A stretch of DNA of 17,327 bases. Origin: JAFDZW01 sp038229915 (GTDB taxonomy: Bacteria > Bacteroidota > Ignavibacteria > Palsa-1295). The notes below the pieces were generated by a model. That model searched no databases and was not told the DNA's origin. It saw only the letters and a list, made by a program, of their open reading frames with translations. The stretch is taken from the NCBI GenBank assembly GCA_038229915.1, contig JBBRNY010000053.1, positions 1 through 17,327 on the forward strand. Reading direction: 5' to 3'. How positions within the stretch are numbered: the stretch's first letter is position 1; each line of letters opens with the position of its first letter. The translations under genes were made by a program, and so were the position numbers. Positions 1 to 6,709 of the stretch are shown one piece after another.

Positions 1-2142
1 ACCAAGAAAACTTAATTGTGTACCCGGCTGACTGAGCTGAAGATTGCCAGCAGTTGTGATTCGTACTTTCTCACGAGTAAGTGCTGTTGCACCTGTTCCA
101 AATACAACATCCGTCGCATCGGTCGTACCTAAGAAATTTCCCGTCGCACCATTCCAGGCTGTTAAACCGCTATTACCAGTCAGACCCCAAGCATTAACAT
201 CCGAAGGTGTTAACGTTCTGAACGTTGGTACTGCAGGCACACCTGATGATGGACCTGCAAAAACAGTGTTAGCCGTTTGCGTAGCAAACGCACCAGTAAG
301 TGTACCAGATGTTGTGACCGGTGATCCACTGACGGTAAATACTGATACCGGTAATGCAAGTCCTACACTCGTTACTGTAGCTAAGCTCGGAGTTGACCAA
401 CTCATCGCACCAGCTGTTGTTGAACTTAAAACTTGACCACTAACGGTTGGTGCAGCGATCGGTAATGTATAATTAATGTTCGTTGCCCCTTGTGCTCCTG
501 CTTGGAATGTTGTTACGCCGGTACTCGTGCCAAGAAAACTTAATTGTGTTCCTGGTTGACTGAGTTGAAGATTACCTGCGGTTGTGATCCGTACTTTTTC
601 ACGCGTCGCAGCAGTCGCACCAGTACCGAATACAACATCAGTTGCATCAGTCGTACCTAAGAAATTTCCCGTCGCGCCGTTCCATGCCGTTAAACCGCCG
701 TTACCGGTTAAACCCCAAGCATTAACATCTGATGGGGTTAACGTTCTAAATGTGGGCACCGCAGGAATACCCGATGATGGTCCTGCAAAAACGGTGTTTG
801 CAGTTTGCGTTGCAAACGCACCAGTAAGTGTACCAGATGTTGTGACCGGTGATCCACTAACGGTAAATACTGATACCGGTAGCGCTAAGCCAACACTTGT
901 AACTGTACCCGATCCCGGATTTGTCCAACTCATTGCACCAGCAGTTGTTGAACTCAGAACTTGACCACTGACGCTCGGTGCTGCTATAGGAAGTATGTAA
1001 TTAATATTCGTTGCGCCTTGAGCTCCGGCTTGGAATGTCGTGACACCGGTACTCGTCCCCTGAAATTGCAACTGATCTGTAGTGCCACTATTCGAAAGCA
1101 ACAAATTTCCATTGCGAAGCTCTAATGCTTGCGTTGGCGAAGTCTGCCCTATTCCGACACTGCCGGTAAAAGTCGCAGCATAATTATTAGAACCGCCACT
1201 CGCTGTTACATTCAATCCGGTTGTTGTTCCGCTTCCAGTTCCGGTTGCAGTAAGCGTCAATGCTGTTGCACTTCTATTAGTAGCCCCACCGACTGATGTG
1301 ATCACTGCACCAGCGGCATTCACGTCGTTGCCACTACCGCTGTATGAAACATTAAAAAGATTATCGCTTCGAACCGTAGAAATATTTTGGGTTGTTGTGA
1401 CGTCGTATAGAACAAACGAACCGCCAAGAATTGATGGGGAGCGCTTTGTAAGATCACCATTCGCATCACTTATTACTAACCCCTCGTTTGTCGCAAGAGT
1501 CGTTGCGAGGTTTGCACCGGAAAGCGAATTAAAACGAACATTAGCTACTCCAGATGTCCCGGCGACGTGCAAGAGTCTGGCAACAGTGGCAGTCACCCCT
1601 ATTCCTACTTCGCCGCTACCATTAATGCGGAGACGCTCGGAGTTACCGGTCATCATGCGAATGTCTTGCGCGGTTGCAGTATTGGTTGTTGCTATTACAA
1701 GCGGTTCAGTATTTGTTGTGCCAATAAAATTTCCGGTTGTCCCGTTATATCCAGAAGTGATAGAGTTACCAGTTAATGTCCAAAATGCTCCATTTAATAT
1801 TGTTGCGGGGTCGAGCCAAGTTGGCACAAGATTAGAACCGTTTAGTTGCAATGTCAAAATATTGCCACTCGTCACACCTGCAGTTGCAGTCCAATCAAGC
1901 GCTGCATTACCGATACCAAAGAGTAGTGATGCTGATGTTGTAGATGGATTCGTTGCCGAAGGAAGAAGAAGCGTATAGGTTGAAGGTGTTAGTCCGGAGA
2001 GGATGGTGATGATGTTTCCGTTCGCGTTTGAAATTCGAACACCGCGTTGCAAACTTGCCTGTCCGCGAACGAAGCCGGGGACAGCAACAATGTAGAAGCA
2101 TAACAACAACAGTATACCAAATACTGATCGTCGTGAATTCAT
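1..2142 (-). CDS. Large repetitive secreted tail-fibre/adhesin-like protein, C-terminus beyond window
   Basis: An uninterrupted frame of 714 codons runs from ATG at 2142 to the left window edge with no stop, so the gene is partial at its 3' end. Residues 1-29 look like a signal peptide: basic start MNSRRS, hydrophobic core GILLLLCFYIVAV, then FVRGQ. The rest is Thr/Ser/Gly/Asn-rich and beta-like. It contains short modules typical of phage tail-fibre and bacterial repetitive surface proteins: GTTGNFIGTTNTEPLV near residue 140, ERLRINGSGEVGIG near residues 168-181 and SVGIGQTSPTQALEL near residues 325-340. From residue 362 a 176-residue unit is repeated in tandem (two full copies, a third starting at the edge). 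Such proteins often end in a peptidase S74 chaperone or a type IX sorting domain, but that part is out of view. Probable role is an exported surface fibre or adhesin; this is inferred from composition and motifs only. Confidence 0.8.
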   Translation of the reverse strand, partial: MNSRRSVFGILLLLCFYIVAVPGFVRGQASLQRGVRISNANGNIITILSGLTPSTYTLLLPSATNPSTTSASLLFGIGNAALDWTATAGVTSGNILTLQLNGSNLVPTWLDPATILNGAFWTLTGNSITSGYNGTTGNFIGTTNTEPLVIATTNTATAQDIRMMTGNSERLRINGSGEVGIGVTATVARLLHVAGTSGVANVRFNSLSGANLATTLATNEGLVISDANGDLTKRSPSILGGSFVLYDVTTTQNISTVRSDNLFNVSYSGSGNDVNAAGAVITSVGGATNRSATALTLTATGTGSGTTTGLNVTASGGSNNYAATFTGSVGIGQTSPTQALELRNGNLLLSNSGTTDQLQFQGTSTGVTTFQAGAQGATNINYILPIAAPSVSGQVLSSTTAGAMSWTNPGSGTVTSVGLALPVSVFTVSGSPVTTSGTLTGAFATQTANTVFAGPSSGIPAVPTFRTLTPSDVNAWGLTGNGGLTAWNGATGNFLGTTDATDVVFGTGATAATREKVRITTAGNLQLSQPGTQLSFLGTSTGVTTFQAGAQGATNINYTLPIAAPTVSGQVLSSTTAGAMSWSTPSLATVTSVGLALPVSVFTVSGSPVTTSGTLTGAFATQTANTVFAGPSSGVPAVPTFRTLTPSDVNAWGLTGNSGLTAWNGATGNFLGTTDATDVVFGTGATALTREKVRITTAGNLQLSQPGTQLSFLG
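4..531 (-). repeat. 528-bp coding tandem repeat, unit 2
   Basis: This is the second full 176-codon unit, with the same order of motifs as unit 1 (GTSTGVTTFQAG, SGQVLSSTTAGAMSW, NAWGLTGN, NGATGNFLGTTDATDVVF, REKVRITTAGN). The last codon in the window (3-1, Gly) is where a third unit would begin, so the total copy number cannot be seen here. Confidence 0.88.
532..1059 (-). repeat. 528-bp coding tandem repeat, unit 1
   Basis: This is the first full 176-codon unit of the large surface protein, beginning with residues GTSTGVTTFQAG and ending with LQLSQPGTQLSFL. It is followed directly by unit 2 in the same frame. A residue-by-residue comparison gives about 10 differences in 176 (about 94% identity), most of them in a short variable patch after the AMSW motif. 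Confidence 0.9.
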
Positions 2143-2285
2143 ATCTGAGTACACAGAATTTACCTGCAAAGCTAACTAATTAAAAAACAAGGCTATTCCA
2201 AACCTTATCAACAAAAGCCGAAATATCGACCAATGTTATCATCATTTTTAAGGCAAAACAAAATGCTCTCTCGTAGTTTTTTTTT
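2143..2285 (-). promoter_or_regulatory. Leader and candidate promoter of the large surface-protein gene
   Basis: This gap holds a TAnnTTTG-type box (TAGCTTTG, about 2172-2165 on the minus strand) about 25 nt before the ATG. Further upstream (2215-2202) it carries the 14-nt sequence TTTGTTGATAAGGT, which is also present in the leader of the 576-residue surface-protein gene. In both leaders a GGCTA/TAGCC block follows within 8-11 nt. Which element starts transcription is not decidable from sequence alone. Confidence 0.4.
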
Positions 2286-3044
2286 CTACGGAGTGTTGAT
2301 AATAATCCAATTGATATTTTCGCCGACAGGCACCTCATTAGAGGTTTCGACGAAAAACATATTCTTCTCGTAGTCTATTTTTGTAACAGCACACAATATA
2401 TTTCCCATCTCGTGATCTTTAAGCATGTGCACTGATGCAGAAATTATTGAGTTCTGTCCTAGTTTAAAATTTCCTGGGATCACCCCCATCCGAAATCGTT
2501 TCGATCCGAATCCTTGTGCAGGAATAAAACCAGAGCGGATCACCATCGAATTCGTCTTTCCACGTTTTGGTGATCTGATCAGATTCCCTTGCGAATCATA
2601 ATCTTGAATACGGCTATAGACTTCGGTCATCACCGAACTCGAATCACCGTGAATGACTTCCTTCGAAGCATGAATTTGTACTTGCTCATAATGCTCACTT
2701 ATGCTATCAAAAAGGAAAAGCGTATCATTCTCTTTGGGTCGAAAACTTGCATAAAAGCCCGGAGCCATGTGCATACTATTGCCCGGCTTTAGTTCAGAAA
2801 CTTCAAATTTTGGGATGCCACTAGCAGGCGGCTGTAGTTCTTCGCCGTATGCATACACTAATGGTAGCGTATGTTCGGGGATAATGTTTTTTTTGATCGG
2901 TCGAGGCGGAGCAGTAAAGGTTCTTACAGGAGGATCAATACGCGCAGATAGATCATTGCGTTCTTGAGAACGTACAGCACTGCTACAGACAATAAAGTCC
3001 GACACGATCAGTAGCAATATATATGCGATACGTAATCTTTTCAT
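2286..3044 (-). CDS. Secreted protein of unknown function with shared C-terminal beta module
   Basis: This is a 252-residue protein with an N-terminal signal peptide (MKRLR start, hydrophobic residues about 6-19, probable cleavage around SSAVRS/Q27). C20 does not sit in a good lipobox, so a lipoprotein is unlikely. I do not recognise residues 28-195; a Pro-rich stretch (PPVRTFTAPPRP) follows the signal peptide. Residues about 198-252 resemble the ends of the 519- and 576-residue proteins upstream: an ASV-type strand, GNILCAVTKI, FFVETS, and the ending NWIIINTP. The gene follows the 519-residue gene after 83 nt containing a GC-rich hairpin, so co-transcription is possible. A small hairpin with a nine-A loop (CTACG/CGTAG, 2272-2290) overlaps the stop codon. 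It has no good U-run after the stem and is at best a weak terminator. Confidence 0.8.
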   Translation of the reverse strand: MKRLRIAYILLLIVSDFIVCSSAVRSQERNDLSARIDPPVRTFTAPPRPIKKNIIPEHTLPLVYAYGEELQPPASGIPKFEVSELKPGNSMHMAPGFYASFRPKENDTLFLFDSISEHYEQVQIHASKEVIHGDSSSVMTEVYSRIQDYDSQGNLIRSPKRGKTNSMVIRSGFIPAQGFGSKRFRMGVIPGNFKLGQNSIISASVHMLKDHEMGNILCAVTKIDYEKNMFFVETSNEVPVGENINWIIINTP

Positions 3045-3066
3045 TTGCTGGCAAACAATAAAACAG

Positions 3067-3118
3067 TCATCGGTAGAGGGGCGCTTGCCGGGGCGATGCG
3101 CGCGTCTCTACCGAATGA
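3067..3118. repeat. GC-rich imperfect palindrome (REP-like hairpin)
   Basis: On the plus strand TCATCGGTAGAG (3067-3078) pairs with CTCTACCGAATGA (3106-3118) through a 12-bp stem with one bulged base. The interior is very GC-rich (GGGCGC, GGGGCG, GCGCGC). It lies between the stop of the 519-residue gene and the start of the 252-residue gene. GTAGAG...CTCTAC hairpins with GC-rich cores recur as dispersed intergenic repeats in many genomes, so this may be one REP/MITE-like copy. It could also slow 3' decay or attenuate read-through. Only one copy is visible here. Confidence 0.6.
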
Positions 3119-3127
3119 CAGAATGAA

Positions 3128-4687
3128 TTACGGATTCATTACAACATAGTTGATAAATGAACCAGCCTGAATATTCTCAGATGATTCGACACTGAACGTA
3201 CCGGCGGCTCCGGTTGTAACGGCAGTGACTTGGACAACAATGGCTCCTGAAATACCGGTATGATTTTCAACCGATGCCGTGATCGATGCACCTGCAGCGA
3301 TATTGATAGCAGGTGATGTATAGGTAAATGTACCTGTACCAGCGATCTGACCGCGAGTCACACCCGAAGTTGGGCTGATAGACTTCACGATATTGCCTGT
3401 AGCATCCATAGCCAAGTACAATGTCGGCGCATCATTACGCGTCATTGCGCTTGTCTTAGCACGATGAACTTCATTGGTATTAGTATCGACATATGCGATA
3501 TTATTGAAGTCCGTGGTGCTGTTGAGAGTTGTACCCTGTAATGTCATTACTCCGGTTGTTCCGGTATTGACATTCAAGCCGACATTTCCTCCGGTACCTA
3601 CATTAACTGTGCCGGCGCCTTCGTAATTAAGAGCATGGCTCGACAAACTGATAAAACGATCCGTCAAGAGCGGAGCACCACCTGTGGCAGGAGCACCGAG
3701 TGAAACGTTGTTATTACCGGTTACGATCAAACCATTGTCTGCGGTGACAAGTGATGTCAAACTGCGCAAACGAACACGACCTGTTCCATCCAAAGCAAGG
3801 ATAGATGGGGCTGCAGTATCGGTTGGAATGTTTGTCATCGTCACGTTACCAGCAGCGCCTGGATCGATCGAAAGGTTCATCGTATTGGTGCCGTTACCGA
3901 TCGTCATTGTCGATGCAGTACCACTACCGTTGATGAAGTTCATATTGAAACCAGACTGATCGATGTTTGTCGCATGGATCAAGGTTCCACCAAGTTCGAT
4001 GGTATCACCGTTACGAGTTAAACCGTTTCGGACAGTGATAAGCGCACCTACGTTCGTCCATGATGGTGGATTCACACCGTTCGACTTCAAGATCTGATCT
4101 TGTGTGCCGACAGCAGTAAACATATATTTCGTGCCATCGCCGTAAGCAACTGCGCCGGCCGCAGGAAGATCAATGCTGTTTGTGCCACCGCAATCAATAT
4201 GGATCAACGTACCAGCAACATATCCTGTCGCATCGTTGATACCTTGGATCAAACGGTTATCCAACCCACTGTGCCCGACATTTACTAACGTCGAGTCAAC
4301 CGATCCGACAATGTCGCCATTGAGTGTTGTCAGTGTCGAAGGATCGACCCACTGCAGACCATTTCCAGTTGCATTGACTTGCAAAAGGTAATGTTGTTGC
4401 GCTACGCCAAACGAGTTTGAGCGTTTGATCTGGTTCTGATCATTGAGCCACATCGAATAGTTCGTGCCGGCTGTCGGAACAGGTGCCTGATCGAGCTGAT
4501 AGAAATCTGTGCTTGCCGCCGCACCTGTGATGCCGCGAAGCTGCACATAGTTCGGGGTTGCACCACCGGTCGACAGACGCATCTGTTGGGTAACCAACGA
4601 TGGCACCTGAGCCAGTGTACTACCAGCAGAACCAATGACTACTGCCGTAGTCACGATTGCAATACTGAGGAGTTTGATTCGTTTCAT
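3128..4687 (-). CDS. Secreted repetitive tail-fibre-like surface protein
   Basis: This is a 519-residue protein. Residues 1-26 form a clear signal peptide (MKRIKLLS, hydrophobic core IAIVTTAVVIGSAG, cleavage STLA/Q27). The mature protein is rich in Thr, Asn, Gly, Ser and Ala with very few Cys and has the beta-strand rhythm of fibre proteins. NGLTRNGDTIELGGTLIHAT at about residues 222-241 matches a motif common in Bacteroidota tail-fibre-like proteins (NGLT..GN.I.LGGTL). Repeated short blocks such as TMTIGNGTNTMNL and MTLQGTTLN follow. Residues about 470-519 form the shared C-terminal module (ITASV, IVVQVTAV, FSVESS, ending NYVVMNP). The gene lies 62 nt after the 576-residue gene and is probably co-transcribed with it. 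No Shine-Dalgarno is visible. Probable role is a surface or matrix component, not an enzyme; function unknown. Confidence 0.82.
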   Translation of the reverse strand: MKRIKLLSIAIVTTAVVIGSAGSTLAQVPSLVTQQMRLSTGGATPNYVQLRGITGAAASTDFYQLDQAPVPTAGTNYSMWLNDQNQIKRSNSFGVAQQHYLLQVNATGNGLQWVDPSTLTTLNGDIVGSVDSTLVNVGHSGLDNRLIQGINDATGYVAGTLIHIDCGGTNSIDLPAAGAVAYGDGTKYMFTAVGTQDQILKSNGVNPPSWTNVGALITVRNGLTRNGDTIELGGTLIHATNIDQSGFNMNFINGSGTASTMTIGNGTNTMNLSIDPGAAGNVTMTNIPTDTAAPSILALDGTGRVRLRSLTSLVTADNGLIVTGNNNVSLGAPATGGAPLLTDRFISLSSHALNYEGAGTVNVGTGGNVGLNVNTGTTGVMTLQGTTLNSTTDFNNIAYVDTNTNEVHRAKTSAMTRNDAPTLYLAMDATGNIVKSISPTSGVTRGQIAGTGTFTYTSPAINIAAGASITASVENHTGISGAIVVQVTAVTTGAAGTFSVESSENIQAGSFINYVVMNP

Positions 4688-4749
4688 TGTTGTATGAGTT
4701 AGTGATTAATTCTACGTAGATTAACTAGTTGTATGGTTAGAAACAATCA
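4688..4749 (-). other. Short intergenic spacer with palindrome and direct repeat
   Basis: The 62-nt spacer between two surface-protein genes contains a perfect 10-bp palindrome TCTACGTAGA (4712-4721) within AT-rich flanks. It also has a short direct repeat of a TTGTATG-like block near each end (about 4691 and 4730). No TAnnTTTG box is obvious. It may be a binding site or a simple operon spacer. Confidence 0.35.
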
Positions 4750-6480
4750 TTATGGGTTGATGACTAAATAGGTCAAGAACCCTGAGTCGGTCGGATACGA
4801 AGCAGAAAATTGCACCGTAAAATTGTTGGTTGCAATATCAGTTACCATCGTACCGACAAGAATATTCGATCCCTGTGAATCGAATTGCGAAATTGTCACA
4901 CTCGAATTTGGTGTACATCCTACCGTTGCTGGCAACGATACAGTAATGCTGGTCATCCCTTTCGGGATGGCAACTCTACCGGCATAGGAATTTCCGCCCA
5001 CGGTCGAGCCATGAAGTGCATTTGCATCGATCACACCGTTACCGGTAGTGTTCAATTTTGAATTATTTCCGACTTGTAAATTTTGATTCGTATTCACGCC
5101 ACTCGTGATCTGGCTAAACGGTACAGTCACAGTTGGTGGTAAAATGTTCTGCCATGTCAATTGCCCTGTTGGGTCGGTTGACAAGATAGCATCTGTAGTT
5201 GCGAGTTGAGGCGGTAACGTATATTGAATATCGTTACTTTGGATCGTTGCTCTGAACGAAGTGATATTGGTGCCATTGCCAATAGGCTCAGCAAAACGTA
5301 ACTCACTGGCTATCCCAGTATTACTAAGAAGTAAATTCCCTCCCACATCCAAACGCGCCCCAGGATTTACTGTACCGATTCCGATTCTATTACCATCATT
5401 ATAAAGATTTGAAGTAGCCACCCAATTCGTGCCATCGTGACGTAATGTCTGTCCTTGTACACCAGGAGGAAGCCCGATCAGTACCGAGGAAATAATATTC
5501 TCACCCTGTGCATTGGCAGTAATAATAATACCAGTGCCTGCTTTTAGGGCAGTTGTATCGTCAATTGCAGGCTGCCAACGTGTGCCATTCCATTTTAATA
5601 CTTGTCCCGAAGTTGCACCCATCTGATTTATCTTATCACTGGTCACTGCTGTATCACCAATTTTTTCAGTTGTGACAGCACCTCTGGCAAGTGTGCGCGT
5701 AGAAATAGATGAATCAGCAATATTAAGAGTTACCGTCGGTCCGCGGGGTTGTGTGATCGAGATCGTCCCATCAGTATTCTGGATCGTTCTAATACCCTGC
5801 GGATTAGCTGAGATAGTGATGACTCTTCCTGTTTGTAACACACTGGTCGTCGAGTCCCCAACGATACGAATAGGACCATCAACTTCATTGATACTGGTAA
5901 CAACACCACGCGCATCAGCCGAGACCGAGTTGGCCCGATCGGCCACTTGGGCATGAAGTGCATACGGTGCAGCAGTAAATGCTGTTCTCGGTGACATATC
6001 AGCACCACCGTCGATCGCAACGGCGAGCCAGTATTGGTCATTAAAATCAAGTGAAGAAGCAATAGCCCCCTGCCCGCCAATTATCACATTGAACAGTCCT
6101 TTGTCGGTCGTCGCGGTAATTGATTCGGAGTATAACTGGGTTCCGCCCGTCGGCTGGTCGAAAATGGTCACTTTTATCACGTGAACCCCATCTGGGATCG
6201 GATTACCACCCGGGCTAACCAGTAAGCCCTGATAGCTGATCTGGCGAGGTATCTGAGCAATAGAGCGTTGAGGCAATGATGCAAGTACCACAACCAACGC
6301 TACTGCGCAATATGTAAGAATTTTGTTCAGGTGAGTTAAAAAAGCGTTATCACACAATTCCCCATAAATTATTGTTTTTCCACAATATTCCCCACTCGGG
6401 ATAAAGAATAACTTTAAGGATGAGCTTTTGTTACAGCCCAAAGTGGAAATGGGTCGGTCTATATCGCGTCGTTTTTGCAC
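4750..6480 (-). CDS. Secreted surface protein with YQG/PYALHA N-terminal module and fibre-like repeats
   Basis: The open frame is 576 residues from ATG 6480, but the first 50 residues are not signal-like. A hydrophobic core (ILTYCAVALVVVLASL, about residues 54-69) followed by QRSIA/Q76 suggests a signal peptide starting near a CTG at 6330 (residue 51). The start is therefore uncertain. Residues about 76-177 form a module common in Ignavibacteria, Chlorobi and Kapabacteria surface proteins: IPRQISYQGLL, an IFDQPTGG.QLYSE block, GLFNVIIGG, and SPRTAFTAAPYALHA. Coiled or beta linkers follow (SISTRTLARGAVTTEKIGDTAV), then IGIGTVNPGARLDVGGNLLL near residues 362-382, a typical tail-fibre motif. The end (about 510-576) matches the shared C-terminal module, ending TYLVINP. 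It is likely the first gene of a set with the 519- and 252-residue genes; the partner or ligand is unknown. Confidence 0.82.
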   Translation of the reverse strand: MQKRRDIDRPISTLGCNKSSSLKLFFIPSGEYCGKTIIYGELCDNAFLTHLNKILTYCAVALVVVLASLPQRSIAQIPRQISYQGLLVSPGGNPIPDGVHVIKVTIFDQPTGGTQLYSESITATTDKGLFNVIIGGQGAIASSLDFNDQYWLAVAIDGGADMSPRTAFTAAPYALHAQVADRANSVSADARGVVTSINEVDGPIRIVGDSTTSVLQTGRVITISANPQGIRTIQNTDGTISITQPRGPTVTLNIADSSISTRTLARGAVTTEKIGDTAVTSDKINQMGATSGQVLKWNGTRWQPAIDDTTALKAGTGIIITANAQGENIISSVLIGLPPGVQGQTLRHDGTNWVATSNLYNDGNRIGIGTVNPGARLDVGGNLLLSNTGIASELRFAEPIGNGTNITSFRATIQSNDIQYTLPPQLATTDAILSTDPTGQLTWQNILPPTVTVPFSQITSGVNTNQNLQVGNNSKLNTTGNGVIDANALHGSTVGGNSYAGRVAIPKGMTSITVSLPATVGCTPNSSVTISQFDSQGSNILVGTMVTDIATNNFTVQFSASYPTDSGFLTYLVINP

Positions 6481-6709
6481 GAATACTAATTCGTAATGAA
6501 CGGTCTACAAGTAATCGTAGATGATGTTCTTTTTTCGATAGATGAACGGCTTACTATAAGTTCATCTAAAACAATAGGTTGTGGGATCAGGCGTTACTAT
6601 TTGATCACACATCAAGTGATAGTTAGCTCACTAGGCTAAATACCTTATCAACAAATATACAACATATTTTCAGGATATCCACGCTTTTATGAAAAATAAT
6701 GAAAATAAA
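6481..6709 (-). promoter_or_regulatory. Candidate promoter and leader of the 576-residue surface-protein gene
   Basis: On the minus strand TATATTTG (6659-6652) matches the Bacteroidota TAnnTTTG box and is followed at once by TTGATAAGGT. The 14-mer TTTGTTGATAAGGT (6655-6642) is identical to one upstream of the large repetitive protein gene (2215-2202). If this box is used, the leader is at least 165 nt. An inverted repeat TTGAT-CACAC-ATCAA sits at 6601-6615. No recognisable -33 TTG box was found at the usual spacing. Confidence 0.45.

Noticed and set aside
4..1059. CRISPR array or mobile-element origin for the left repeats
   Set aside because: The units are 528 bp, in frame and directly adjacent without spacers, so they are protein-coding repeats.
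44..1978. Three plus-strand open frames of 126-226 codons in the left region
   Set aside because: They are antisense shadows of the minus-strand repetitive gene; two are copies of each other only because the underlying 528-bp repeat is duplicated. The minus frame has a signal peptide and known surface-protein motifs.
2266..2290. Hairpin with a T9/A9 loop at the end of the 252-residue gene as terminator
   Set aside because: The stem is about 5-8 bp with a bulge and the homopolymer is in the loop, not after the stem; no proper U-run follows on the minus strand.
6592..6625. Possible fourth copy of the operator near the 576-residue gene
   Set aside because: Only ATGTGTGA matches; there is no pair of TGTAA half-sites at 21-bp spacing, and the sequence is better described as the small inverted repeat TTGAT-CACAC-ATCAA.
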